Source: CAMFLJ01 sp965279255
GTDB lineage: Bacteria; Actinomycetota; Acidimicrobiia; Acidimicrobiales; Acidimicrobilacustridaceae
Assembly (NCBI GenBank): GCA_965279255.1
Contig: OZ257146.1
Span: 1,240,001 to 1,304,000, forward strand
Direction: 5' to 3'
DNA length: 64,000 nucleotides
Part shown: in pieces, positions 1 to 8,651 of the stretch
Layout of the letters: the number at the start of each line of letters is the position of its first letter
How positions within the stretch are numbered: the first letter of the stretch is position 1
Program-made: the position numbers and the translations under genes
The notes under the pieces: generated by a model
Told to the model about the DNA's origin: nothing
What the model saw: only the letters and a program-made list of their open reading frames with translations
Database searches by the model: none

Positions 1-1663
1 CGACGGTGGCGTGGTAGCCGTCGCTCCCCGTCGGGAGGGCGGAGCCGACCGACAGCACCCGGTCGACGGGCCGGCGGGCGAGGTAGAGGACGGCGCCGCC
101 GGCGAGGGCGACGGCTGACAGGAGCAGGGCGGCGTTGAGCCCGTGCCAGACCGCCAGGTGCGCCACCACCGTCGCCCCGTCGAGGGCGCTGGCGGCGCTG
201 CCGACGAGGCCGTCGAGGAGTGCCGGCGCGAGACCGAAGACGATGGTGAGCGCCGTGAGCAGGAGCGGCGGTGCGAGGAAGGCCCAACCGGGGGCGTGGG
301 TCGCCGCCGGGTCGGGTCGGGCGGGTGCGCCGACGAGGGGGCGCACCGGGGCAGGGGTGTCGGTGCCCTCGGCGAAGCGCCCGTACAGCCCGGCCACGAA
401 GCGGGCGGCGTAGGTGGCGGTGAGCGCGGACCCGAACACGATCACCCCGAGCACGAGCGCGCTGCCCTCCACCCCGCCGTCGAGGAACGACTCGAGGCCG
501 AGCTCCTTGGCCACGAAGCCGAACGTGAGCGGCACGCCCGCCATCGAGGCGGCGGCCACGACGGCGGCGATGCGGGTGGAGCGCCACTCCGGCCCGAGGT
601 GGGGGAGGCGGCGGACGTCGCGGGTCCCGGTGCCGTGGTCGACCATCCCGACGACCATGAAGAGGGTGGCCTTGAACAGGGCGTGGGCCAGGATCACCGC
701 GCAGCCGGCGAGGGTGGCGGCCTCGAGGCCGACACCGAAGAGCACGACCATGAAGCCGAGCTGGCTGATGGTGCCGTAGGCGAGGAGCAGCTTCAGGTCG
801 TGCTGGCGCAGGGCGCGGAGGCCTCCGCCGATCATCGACAGCAGTCCGACCCCGACCACGAGTGGTCGCCAGCCCGTCGCCAGCACGGCGAAGACGGGGG
901 CCATGCGGGCGATCAGGTACACCCCCGCCTTCACCATCGTGGCCGAGTGGAGGTAGGCGCTGACCGGCGTGGGGGCGACCATCGCGCCGGGGAGCCAGCC
1001 GTGGAACGGGTACTGGGCCGACTTTGTGAACGCGCCCACGGCGATGAGCACCAGCGCGGCGGTGACGGCCGCGCCGGCCGGGGGGTCGGCGAGGATCGCG
1101 CTCAGCCGGTAGGTGCCGGCCTGGGTGCCCAGGATCACGAAGCCGAACAGCATCGCCAACCCGCCGGCGCCGGTGACCAGGATCGCCTGCAGCGCCGCCG
1201 AGCGGGCAGCCGGCAGGCGGTACTGGTCGCCGATCAGCAGGAACGAGGTGACCGACGTGAGCTCCCAGAACCCGTAGAGGAGCAGCAGGTTGTCGGCCAG
1301 GACCACGCCGAGCATGGCGCCGCTGAAGAGGGTCAACAGGCCGATGATCCGCCCCATGTGCTCGTCGGCGCCGAAGTAGGAGGCGGCGTAGGCGAACACG
1401 GCCACCCCGATGCCGGACACGATGAGCACCATCAGGGCGGCGAACCCGTCGAAGCGCAGATCGAGGGTGAGGTCGAGGGTCGGGACCCAGCGGTGGCTCT
1501 CCTCGATCACCCCGCCGTCGAGCACGGTGGCGAGGTGGGCGCACCACCACGCCAGCGCGGCGAGGGGAGCCACGAGGCCGACCGCGACCGCGGCCTTCCC
1601 CATCCGGCCGCGCAGGAGCAGGCCGAAGCCGATCACGGCGTGGAGCACCAAGACGAGCGCCAC
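1..1663 (-). CDS. mrpA: MrpA/MnhA-type Na+/H+ antiporter subunit A, 5' part (runs off the window)
   Basis: Reading the minus strand gives a long hydrophobic protein of the complex I/antiporter family. It starts VALVLVLHAVIGFGLLLRG, then has the helices around FWELTSVTSFLLIGD, LVLIAVGAFTKSAQYPFHGWLPGAM, SAYLHSATMVKAGVYL and AHALFKATLFMVVGMVDH, all typical of MrpA N-terminal halves (proton-translocating NADH dehydrogenase subunit 5-like). The expected lysines and the TM histidine are present. The MrpA complex exports Na+ in exchange for H+. The C-terminal part and any mrpBCDEFG genes lie before base 1. The GTG at 1663 was chosen because the first helix begins right after it and gggtgg lies upstream; a GTG at 1707 is the alternative. 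NuoL is a less likely identity because the FWELTS motif is the MrpA form. Confidence 0.82.
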   Translation of the reverse strand, partial: MALVLVLHAVIGFGLLLRGRMGKAAVAVGLVAPLAALAWWCAHLATVLDGGVIEESHRWVPTLDLTLDLRFDGFAALMVLIVSGIGVAVFAYAASYFGADEHMGRIIGLLTLFSGAMLGVVLADNLLLLYGFWELTSVTSFLLIGDQYRLPAARSAALQAILVTGAGGLAMLFGFVILGTQAGTYRLSAILADPPAGAAVTAALVLIAVGAFTKSAQYPFHGWLPGAMVAPTPVSAYLHSATMVKAGVYLIARMAPVFAVLATGWRPLVVGVGLLSMIGGGLRALRQHDLKLLLAYGTISQLGFMVVLFGVGLEAATLAGCAVILAHALFKATLFMVVGMVDHGTGTRDVRRLPHLGPEWRSTRIAAVVAAASMAGVPLTFGFVAKELGLESFLDGGVEGSALVLGVIVFGSALTATYAARFVAGLYGRFAEGTDTPAPVRPLVGAPARPDPAATHAPGWAFLAPPLLLTALTIVFGLAPALLDGLVGSAASALDGATVVAHLAVWHGLNAALLLSAVALAGGAVLYLARRPVDRVLSVGSALPTGSDGYHATV

Positions 1664-1919
1664 GGTCAGCCGCCACCCGTCAGAGGCGAGGTCACGGCCG
1701 GAGCGCACTCTCGGACGGACTGGTCCCCATCGAGCACGGGAACCCCTGGCCGACTCCGGGTCATCGGGTCAGGTGGGTCGCCCTGTGGTTGCCGTCGCGT
1801 CGTGCTCCATGGCGGCGGAGGGTACCCACGTCGCGCTGCGGCGGGAGGCCCGGGTGGCGACGGGCACCGGGCGAGGCGCCTACCCTGTTCGTCTGTCGCC
1901 CGGTGTGGAGGAGCTCCCT

Positions 1920-2738
1920 GTGACCATCGTTGTGGTGCTGGCAATCGTGACCGCGGCAGCCGCGGCGGTCCGGGGGACCTGGTCGCCGTGTGGCCTGTCG
2001 ATGCTCTCCACGGTGACCCCGCTGGCCGAGGCCGGCCGGGGCCGCCGGTGGTCGGTGACCGCCCGCTGGTTCGTCGCCGGCGCGGTGCTCGGAGGGCTCA
2101 CCCTCGGTGCGCTCATGGCCGGGCTGGCCGCCCTGGTCGGGGCCGTCGGCGTGTCGACCTCGACCGCCCTCGGCATCGCCACCGTCGCCGCGCTCCTGTG
2201 CGCGGCGTCCGATCTCGACCCCTTCGGCATCCACATCCCGTTCCACGGCCGGCAGGTCAACGAGCGCTGGCTCGATCAGTACCGGGCCTGGGTGTACGGG
2301 GGCGGCTTCGGCTGGCAGATCGGCTGCGGCCTGGCCACCTACATCACGACGGCCGGCATGTACCTCACGATCCTGTTGACCGCCCTCACCGGCAACCCGG
2401 TCGTCGCCGTCGCCATCGGTGCTGGCTTCGGTCTCGTGCGGGGCCTGGCCATCTACGCCGGCCGATCGATCACGACCACCGACAGCCTGCTGGTCGCGCA
2501 CCGCCGCTTCGGTGCGCTGCGCCGTCCGGTGCGCCTCGCCACCATCGGCGTGATGTTCGCCGTGGGCGTGGTCGCCGCCGGGGCCTGGGCCGGCCTCACC
2601 GGGGCGCTCGCCGCCGCCGCTGCCACCGCCGCGATCGTCGTCGTCGCCAACCTCAGCCATCGGGAGCGGGTCGCCCAGGACGGGCTCGATGCCGTCGCCA
2701 CCTCGACGGCCACCGGGCCCGCGGGGTTCGCCGGCTGA
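1920..2738 (+). CDS. Polytopic membrane protein with an SPCG motif, CcdA-like in style; unknown function
   Basis: 272 residues with about six to seven predicted membrane segments. GTG at 1920 is preceded by an AGGAG site 7 bases away; in-frame sequence upstream of it runs into the divergent mrpA start and has no membrane or domain character. The first loop carries TWSPCGLSMLSTVTPLAE, a proline-cysteine motif reminiscent of CcdA/DsbD-type thiol transporters, and a second cysteine sits in GWQIGCGLATYITTAG. A large hydrophilic loop (residues about 100-130, with FHGRQVNERWLDQYRAW) separates the two halves. It lies 83 bases upstream of the efeO start but is separated from it by a probable promoter/operator. 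No REXXE iron-permease motif is present, so it is not a canonical EfeU. The family is not recognised with certainty. Confidence 0.7.
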   Translation: MTIVVVLAIVTAAAAAVRGTWSPCGLSMLSTVTPLAEAGRGRRWSVTARWFVAGAVLGGLTLGALMAGLAALVGAVGVSTSTALGIATVAALLCAASDLDPFGIHIPFHGRQVNERWLDQYRAWVYGGGFGWQIGCGLATYITTAGMYLTILLTALTGNPVVAVAIGAGFGLVRGLAIYAGRSITTTDSLLVAHRRFGALRRPVRLATIGVMFAVGVVAAGAWAGLTGALAAAAATAAIVVVANLSHRERVAQDGLDAVATSTATGPAGFAG

Positions 2739-2766
2739 CCTTCCCCGGGCGCCCCGTCCCTATTTG

Positions 2767-2781
2767 TTAGGTAGACCTACC
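2767..2781. promoter_or_regulatory. Putative metal-responsive operator upstream of efeO
   Basis: TTAGGTAGACCTACC holds two overlapping perfect inverted repeats, TAGGT-AG-ACCTA and GGTAG-AC-CTACC, in a locally AT-richer stretch 41 bases before the efeO start. The half-sites resemble DtxR/IdeR boxes (TTAGGTTAG half-site), but the spacing is shorter than the classical 19-base IdeR palindrome, so the regulator is uncertain. Iron control is the expected biology for efeO-efeB. Confidence 0.4.
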
Positions 2782-2821
2782 GTCTGCCAATATGACCTCC
2801 TCATACAATCGAGGAGGCATG

Positions 2822-3964
2822 GTGACGAGCATTCGTTGGGTCGGGGCTGGATCGATGGCGGTGCTGGCGGTGCTCGGCGCCGCCGGGTGCACCGAGAAGA
2901 AGGTCGCATCCGACGACACCTCGGTGCAGGTCGTCGAGGTCGCCCTCTCCGACGTCGGGTGCGAGCCCAACTCGATGAGCGCGAAGGCCGGGGCCACGAC
3001 CTTCGCGGTGTCCAACGAGGGCTCGTCCGGTGTGACCGAGTTCGAGCTCATGACCGAGGACAAGGGCCGGGTGCTCGGCGAGGCCGAGAACGTCGGGCCG
3101 GGCCTCGAGTCGTCGTTCTCGCTGAACCTCGATGCCGGCAGCTACACGACCTACTGCCCCGGCGGCTCCAAGGAGTACGGCACCCTCGAGGTCGCCGAGG
3201 CCGACACCGGCCAGACCGGTGACCCCGCCGCCCAGCAGGCGGCCGTCGCCACCTACCTCACCTACGTGCAGCAGCAGGCCGACGAGGGCGTCGTCCGGGC
3301 CCAGCAGTTCGCCGACGCGGTCAACGCCGGTGACGTGGCCAGGGCCCAGTCGCTCTTCGCCTGGGCCCGCGAGCCCTACGAGGCGATCGAGCCCATCGCC
3401 GAGAGCTTCGGCGACCTCGACCCGCTGATCGACGCCCGGGAAGGTGATGTGCCTCCCGAGACGTGGACTGGCTTCCACCGCATCGAGCAGGCGCTCTGGG
3501 TCGACCAGTCGACCGCCGGCATGGGGCCGATCGCCGACCAGCTGGTGACCGACATGACCACGCTCCGCGACTCCATCCCGACCGTCGAGCTCGAGCCGGC
3601 CCAGATCGCCAACGGCGCGGTCGAGCTGCTCAACGAGGTCTCGGCCTCGAAGATCACCGGTGAGGAGGATCGGTACTCGCACACCGACCTGGCCGACTTC
3701 GACGCCAACGTCGCCGGGGCCAAGGCCGCGTTCGACTCGGTCGTGCCGCTGCTGGCCGCGGACGAGGCCGAGCTGGTGACCACGATCAACGACCGCTTCA
3801 CGGCCCTCGACGCGGCCCTCGCCGTGTACGCGGTCCCGGGCGGTCCGGCCAACGGCTACGTGCTGTACACCGACCTGACCACGGCGCAGACCGCCGAGCT
3901 CTCGGCTGCCGTCGACGCCCTCGCCGAGCCGCTGTCCCGCGTGGCGGCCCTGGTCCTGCAGTGA
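2822..3964 (+). CDS. efeO: EfeO: iron-binding lipoprotein (cupredoxin plus M75 domain)
   Basis: 380 residues. A type II signal peptide ends in the lipobox LGAAGC (Cys23). Residues about 35-120 form an EfeO-type cupredoxin domain and the rest an imelysin/M75 alpha-helical domain. The M75 metal-site motif HxxE is present as HRIE at residues 219-222. EfeO binds extracytoplasmic iron for the EfeUOB uptake system. The GTG at 2822 was chosen because GAGGAGG at 2811-2817 gives 4-base spacing; the ATG at 2819 and an ATG at 2792 are in frame but poorly placed. The stop overlaps the efeB start (GTGA), so the two are translationally coupled. Confidence 0.9.
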   Translation: MTSIRWVGAGSMAVLAVLGAAGCTEKKVASDDTSVQVVEVALSDVGCEPNSMSAKAGATTFAVSNEGSSGVTEFELMTEDKGRVLGEAENVGPGLESSFSLNLDAGSYTTYCPGGSKEYGTLEVAEADTGQTGDPAAQQAAVATYLTYVQQQADEGVVRAQQFADAVNAGDVARAQSLFAWAREPYEAIEPIAESFGDLDPLIDAREGDVPPETWTGFHRIEQALWVDQSTAGMGPIADQLVTDMTTLRDSIPTVELEPAQIANGAVELLNEVSASKITGEEDRYSHTDLADFDANVAGAKAAFDSVVPLLAADEAELVTTINDRFTALDAALAVYAVPGGPANGYVLYTDLTTAQTAELSAAVDALAEPLSRVAALVLQ

Positions 3965-5253
3965 CCGACCCGTCCGTCTCCGCGCCGGAGGCCGACGCGT
4001 CCGGGCGGGGGATCTCCCGGCGACGGCTGCTGGCGGTGGCGGGTGCCGCCGCCGGCGGCCTCGCGGTGGGCAGCCTTGCCGGCGGGGCCATCGGGGCGGC
4101 GTCCGCCAGCGACGGCACCGGCCCCGACTCCGGCCCGGTCCCCTTCTTCGGCGAGCACCAGGCCGGCATCGCCACCGCCGCCCAGGACCGGCTGCTCTTC
4201 GCCTCGTTCGACGTGGTCACGACCCGTCGGGCCGAGCTCGAGCAGCTCCTCCGCGACTGGACGACCGCGGCCGAGCGCCTGACACAGGGCCACCCGGTCG
4301 AGGACCCTGCCTCCAGCGCCGCGCTCCCGCCCACCGACACGGGTGAGGCCGAGGGGCTCCACCCCGCCCGGCTCACGCTGACCTTCGGGGTGGGCCCGAC
4401 GCTGTTCGAGAGCAACGGGGTCGACCGCTTCGGGCTGGCCTCGGCCCGACCAGCCGCGCTGGCCGACATCCCCGCGTTCCCCGGCGACGCCCTCGATGCG
4501 GCCCGAAGCGGTGGTGACCTCTGCGTGCAGGCCTGCGGCGACGACCCCCAGGTCCTGTTCCACGCCATCCGGAACCTCACCCGGATGGGTCGGGGCGTCG
4601 TGCGGGTGCGGTGGTCGCAGGAGGGCTTCGGCCGCACGTCGTCGACGACGACCGGCCAGAGCACGCCCCGGAACCTCCTGGGCTTCAAGGACGGCACCGA
4701 CAACCTCCGGGCCGGAACGACGGAGCTCGACGACAACGTGTGGGTCGCAGCGGGCGACGAGCCGGCGTGGATGGTTGGTGGCAGCTACATGGTCACCCGG
4801 CGGATCCGGAACCTGATCGAGGTCTGGGACCGCTCGTCGCTCGCCGACCAGGAGCGGACCATCGGCCGGGTCCGATCGACCGGCGCCCCTCTCGGGCGCA
4901 CCGGCGAGTTCGACGCGATCGACCTCGCCGCCACCGACGCGGCCGGTGAGCCCGTGATCGACCCGAACGCCCACGTGGCGCTGGCCAACCAGGACGCCCT
5001 CGGCATCCACATCCTGCGTCGGGGCTACAACTTCACCGATGGCCTGGACCCCCGGGTCGGCCAGCTCGACGCCGGGCTCTTCTTCATCGCCTTCCAGCGC
5101 GACCCGCGCACCCAGTTCGTGCCGATGCAGCGCCGGCTGGCCGCGTCGGACCTGCTCAACGAGTACATCAAGCACGTCGGCTCCGCGGTGTTCGCGGTGC
5201 CGCCGGGCGTGGCGCCCGGCGGCTGGTGGGCCGAGACCCTGTTCGGCACCTGA
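3961..5253 (+). CDS. efeB: EfeB: Tat-exported Dyp-type haem peroxidase
   Basis: 430 residues. The N-terminus carries a twin-arginine signal (SRRRLLAVAGAAAGG near residues 19-33). The Dyp signature GxxDG is present as GFKDGTDN from residue 241, and the proximal haem histidine lies in DPNAHVALAN, followed by RRGYNFTDG. EfeB is the periplasmic peroxidase of EfeUOB that helps release or oxidise iron delivered through EfeO. It is coupled to efeO by a 4-base overlap. No efeU permease gene follows: the next gene is convergent and unrelated. Confidence 0.93.
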   Translation: MTDPSVSAPEADASGRGISRRRLLAVAGAAAGGLAVGSLAGGAIGAASASDGTGPDSGPVPFFGEHQAGIATAAQDRLLFASFDVVTTRRAELEQLLRDWTTAAERLTQGHPVEDPASSAALPPTDTGEAEGLHPARLTLTFGVGPTLFESNGVDRFGLASARPAALADIPAFPGDALDAARSGGDLCVQACGDDPQVLFHAIRNLTRMGRGVVRVRWSQEGFGRTSSTTTGQSTPRNLLGFKDGTDNLRAGTTELDDNVWVAAGDEPAWMVGGSYMVTRRIRNLIEVWDRSSLADQERTIGRVRSTGAPLGRTGEFDAIDLAATDAAGEPVIDPNAHVALANQDALGIHILRRGYNFTDGLDPRVGQLDAGLFFIAFQRDPRTQFVPMQRRLAASDLLNEYIKHVGSAVFAVPPGVAPGGWWAETLFGT

Positions 5254-5267
5254 GCGCCGACGGGCGA

Positions 5268-6149
5268 TCAGATGCCGAGGGCGTCGCGGGTGCGGTCGAG
5301 CTCGGCCACGTCGGCGGTGGTGGGCACCAGGAAGAGCTCGTCGCAGCCGAGCTCGCCGAGGGTCGTGACGGCCTCGGCCAGGGCGGCAGGCGTCGACATG
5401 GTGAGCATGCCGGCCATGGCCGAGGCGAGGTCCTCGCCGAAGATCTTCATGTACGAGTAGCCGTAGTCGCGCAGGCGCTCGTCGGCGCCGTCGCCGAGGG
5501 CGTACCAGAGGCTCACCGAGAGGTGCGGGGCCTCGGTGCGCCCGGCATCGGCCCAGGCCTGGCGGATGCGGTCGAACGAGGCCGTGACCGCCGTGGGGTC
5601 GATGCCGAACACGGTGCCGCCGTCGTCGACGCCCACCGCCCACTTCGAGGCCCGGGCGAGCGCCTTCGGGCCCATCACGCCGGCCACGATCGGCGGCCCG
5701 CCGGCCTGCACCGGGGGAGGGCCGACCGGGTCGGCGCCCTCGAAGGGGGGCTCGCCGGCCCAGATGCGGCGCATGGTCGCGACCTGCTCGTCCATGCGGG
5801 CCCACCGGCGCTCGAACGAGCCGTTGATCGCCCGGTAGTCGTGCTCGCGGCCGCCGACGCCCACGCCGACCGTGAGGCGACCGTCGCTGAGGACGTCGAT
5901 CGACGCGGTCTGCTTGGCCACGTCGACGGCGTCGTGGGCCGGGAGGATGATGATCGTCGTCCAGAGGCGCACCCGCTCGGTGAGGGCGGCGGCGGCCGAG
6001 GCCTCCACGACCCAGTTGTGGGCCGGGTAGGTGATGCGCTCGGGGATGGCGAGGCTCGACCACGGGCCCTCGTCGACCGAGCGGCACCAGGCCAGCGTGT
6101 CGGCCCGGTCGTGGGCGACCATCGTGGGCAGGGTCATTGCGATGTCCAT
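5268..6149 (-). CDS. LLM-class (F420-dependent type) oxidoreductase
   Basis: 293 residues of the luciferase-like monooxygenase fold. Recognisable are ALTERVRLWTTIIILPAHD, VDVAKQTASIDVLSDGR, VGVGVGGREHDYRAI and IVAGVMGPKALARASKWA, the segments lining the flavin/F420 pocket in this family. ATG at 6149 follows gaggaccccc. It catalyses a hydride transfer or oxygenation on an unknown substrate. It is 11 bases downstream of the 6161-7258 gene and probably co-transcribed with it, pointing to a role in the surrounding catabolic block. Confidence 0.85.
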   Translation of the reverse strand: MDIAMTLPTMVAHDRADTLAWCRSVDEGPWSSLAIPERITYPAHNWVVEASAAAALTERVRLWTTIIILPAHDAVDVAKQTASIDVLSDGRLTVGVGVGGREHDYRAINGSFERRWARMDEQVATMRRIWAGEPPFEGADPVGPPPVQAGGPPIVAGVMGPKALARASKWAVGVDDGGTVFGIDPTAVTASFDRIRQAWADAGRTEAPHLSVSLWYALGDGADERLRDYGYSYMKIFGEDLASAMAGMLTMSTPAALAEAVTTLGELGCDELFLVPTTADVAELDRTRDALGI

Positions 6150-6160
6150 CGGGGGTCCTC

Positions 6161-7258
6161 TCAGGGGGCCATCGTGGTGAGGTCGGCGAAGCCGCTCGGG
6201 TCGTGGCGACCGAGGGCGAAGTGCTCGAAGATGCCGTACCCGACGTGGCCGTCGAGGGTGGCGCGGGCGGCGTGGTCGATCATGCTCCAGGCCACCCTGG
6301 CCTGCACCGCCGGGTCGTCGAGGTCGTGGTCGACGCGCTGGGTCCAGCTCTCGCCCATCCAACGGCCGTGGTTCCAGCCGTCGTCGTCGGGGCCGTAGCC
6401 GAGGCCGACCGACAGGGGCATCGGGCCGAGGGGCTCGATGTCGAGCTCGAGCTCGCGGCCGCTGCGCTCGCGCAGGCCGATGCGGGCCCGCATCGGGTAG
6501 CGGGTGCCCGAGCGGTACTCGACCCTCGGCTCGGCCCAGCCGAGCTGCTCGATGCGGCCGTCGGGCCACACCCGCACGGCCTCGTTGATGGTGCGGTACC
6601 CGTCGGGGTCCTCCTCGAGCACGAGCATGAGGGCGAAGCCGTCGAAGCGCAGGGGGATCCAGCACCACCACATGCCCGGCTGGACCGGCTTGCCGCCGGG
6701 CGCGCCCTGGCCGACGGGGCGGATGCCCCACGAGCGGTCGCGGGCACCGGTCCAGCCGTCGGCGGTGGCGTCGATCTCCTCGCCGTCGATGGCGACCGTT
6801 CCCGTGACGGTGGCGGTCTGCACGAAGCGGAAGGCGTCGAGGATGACGTCGTCGCCGCTGCGGCGGATGTGGCGGGGCTCGTCGATCGCCGGGAAGGCGC
6901 CGTGCCAGGTGAGGTCGATCTCCACGCCGTCGGCGGGAGCGTCGCAGACGAAGCGCACCGTCTTCAGGCCCTCGACGACCTCGACGCGCATGGGCCCGAC
7001 CTCCTGGCGCATGCGGTCGTCGCTCAACGCGCCCGAGGTGCGCAGCGAGGTGAGGCTGCGGCCGCGGCGGGTGGCGACGTAGCAGTCGATGACGCCGACG
7101 TGCGGGTAGACGCCGAGCCCGGTCGCCAGCTGGTGCGAGCCGTCGGGGGAGAGGGCGTGCATGATGCAGCGGTCGTAGACGTTGCGGTCGCTGGTGACGA
7201 AGTACTTCATCGTCTGCGGGCCCTGATGGATCGGGTGCTCGTCGAGCGGTACCGGCAC
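6161..7258 (-). CDS. Conserved protein of unknown function, beta-rich (DUF7064/7065-like)
   Basis: 365 residues with no signal peptide or membrane segment. It contains GLGVYPHVGVIDCYVATRRG near the start, WTGARDRSWGIRPVG in the middle and WNHGRWMGESW towards the end, a pattern I associate with uncharacterised proteins encoded beside P450s, acyl-CoA enzymes and amidohydrolases in actinobacteria. The many short beta-type stretches suggest a lipocalin-like or AttH-like sandwich, which is inference only. GTG at 7258 is preceded by AGGGGGAAG. It is divergent from the P450 gene at 7375 and leads the LLM oxidoreductase gene. Confidence 0.7.
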   Translation of the reverse strand: MPVPLDEHPIHQGPQTMKYFVTSDRNVYDRCIMHALSPDGSHQLATGLGVYPHVGVIDCYVATRRGRSLTSLRTSGALSDDRMRQEVGPMRVEVVEGLKTVRFVCDAPADGVEIDLTWHGAFPAIDEPRHIRRSGDDVILDAFRFVQTATVTGTVAIDGEEIDATADGWTGARDRSWGIRPVGQGAPGGKPVQPGMWWCWIPLRFDGFALMLVLEEDPDGYRTINEAVRVWPDGRIEQLGWAEPRVEYRSGTRYPMRARIGLRERSGRELELDIEPLGPMPLSVGLGYGPDDDGWNHGRWMGESWTQRVDHDLDDPAVQARVAWSMIDHAARATLDGHVGYGIFEHFALGRHDPSGFADLTTMAP

Positions 7259-7374
7259 GTCACTTCCCCCTGGTTCGTCCTACGCGCCCACGACGGGGCG
7301 TGACGGCCGAGAGTAGCTGGGCCACAATCGGGGCCGTTCCGAGCCGGGGGGCCCGGAACCGAAGGGGGAACACC

Positions 7375-8592
7375 GTGAGCGAGCTCGTCGACCTCTGGGA
7401 TCCGGACGTCTTCGTCGAGGGCCCACCGCACGAGCTGTTGACGGAGCTGCGCCAGACCCAGCCCGTCTACTGGCAGGACATGCCCGACGAACCGGGGTTC
7501 TGGGCGGTGCTCACCCACGCCGACGTCGTGCACGTGTCGCGCAACCCCACGCTCTTCTCGGCCGAGACCGGCGGGGTGGTGATCGAGGACATGGACCCGG
7601 AGCGGCTGGCCCGCATGCGGGACATGATCCTGGCGATGGACCCGCCGCGGCACATCGCCTACCGCAAGCCGCTCGCGCCGGAGTTCGCCCGGAAGGTGAT
7701 CGCCGGGATGGAGGACCAGATCCGCACCATCACCCGGTCGATCCTGGCCGAGGCCGCGCTGAAGCGCGACGTCGAGATGGTCCACGACGTCGTGGGCTCG
7801 CTCCCGACCCAGATCATCGGGCAGCTGTTCGGCATGCCCGAGGCCGACTGGGAGATGCTCCACGCGCTGGCCGAGCGCAACACCAGTGGCCAGGACCCTG
7901 ACATCAACCCCGACGGCTCCAACGAGGAGGCCGGCGACGCCGACTCTTCGATGCAGATGGCGATGTACGGCATGGCGTTCGCCGCGTCGCGACGGGAGAT
8001 GGCGCCGCAGGGCGACCTGATGGACATCATCCTCGGGCAGCAGTTCGACGGCCGCTACCTCACCGACAGCGACATCGGCAGCATGCTCGTGCAGATGGTG
8101 ACGGCGGGGAACGACACCACCGTCACCATGATCGTCGGGGGTGTCTGGGCGCTGCTCCAGCATCCCGACCAGCTGGCCGAGGTGCGGGAGGACCCGTCAC
8201 TGATCCCCGGCGCCGTGGAGGAGATCCTCCGCTGGCACAACCCGCTGCACTACTTCCGGCGCACGGCCACCGAGGACACCGAGCTGAGCGGCACCCCGAT
8301 CGCGGCCGGCGACAAGGTGGCGATGTACTACACCTCGGCCAACCGCGACGAGAAGGTGTTCGCCGACAGCCAGGCGTTCGACATCCACCGGTCCCCGAAC
8401 CCGCAGCTGTCGTTCGGCATCGGTGAGCACTTCTGCCTCGGGGTACACCTCGCCCGGCTCGAGGGCCGGGTGTTCTTCGAGGAGCTGCTGGCCACCTTCC
8501 CGACCATCGAGCTCACCGGTGAGCCCCTGCGCACACGGTCGAACCTCAACAACGCGTTCAAGGCGATGCCGGTGCGCCTCGCCACCAGCTGA
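7375..8592 (+). CDS. Cytochrome P450
   Basis: 405 residues, normal for a soluble bacterial P450. The I-helix oxygen-activation motif is AGNDTT (residues 244-249), the K-helix ExxR is EILR (283-286), and the haem-ligand loop is FGIGEHFCLG with the cysteine thiolate at residue 354. It hydroxylates an unidentified substrate and needs a separate ferredoxin and reductase, none of which is seen nearby. GTG at 7375 follows GAAGGGGGAA. It is the first gene of a forward run with two amidohydrolases (8652-11461). Confidence 0.95.
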   Translation: MSELVDLWDPDVFVEGPPHELLTELRQTQPVYWQDMPDEPGFWAVLTHADVVHVSRNPTLFSAETGGVVIEDMDPERLARMRDMILAMDPPRHIAYRKPLAPEFARKVIAGMEDQIRTITRSILAEAALKRDVEMVHDVVGSLPTQIIGQLFGMPEADWEMLHALAERNTSGQDPDINPDGSNEEAGDADSSMQMAMYGMAFAASRREMAPQGDLMDIILGQQFDGRYLTDSDIGSMLVQMVTAGNDTTVTMIVGGVWALLQHPDQLAEVREDPSLIPGAVEEILRWHNPLHYFRRTATEDTELSGTPIAAGDKVAMYYTSANRDEKVFADSQAFDIHRSPNPQLSFGIGEHFCLGVHLARLEGRVFFEELLATFPTIELTGEPLRTRSNLNNAFKAMPVRLATS

Positions 8593-8651
8593 GCCACGTC
8601 GGTACGGTGGGGCCATCGTCCAGGCCGGACCACCGGCCCGGAGGGGGGACC

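Noticed and set aside
143..2770. An 875-codon plus-strand open frame opposite and beyond mrpA, and similar very long frames elsewhere (for example 10171-13227, 3856-6087, 45292-48309).
   Set aside because: High GC content leaves few stop codons in shadow frames. Their products are Arg/Gly/Ala/His-rich, low-complexity and lack domains, while the opposite or shifted frame holds a recognisable protein.
2767..2781. A classical 19-base IdeR/DtxR box.
   Set aside because: The half-sites are similar, but the spacing between the arms is 2 bases rather than that of the classical palindrome, so it is listed only as a putative metal-responsive site.
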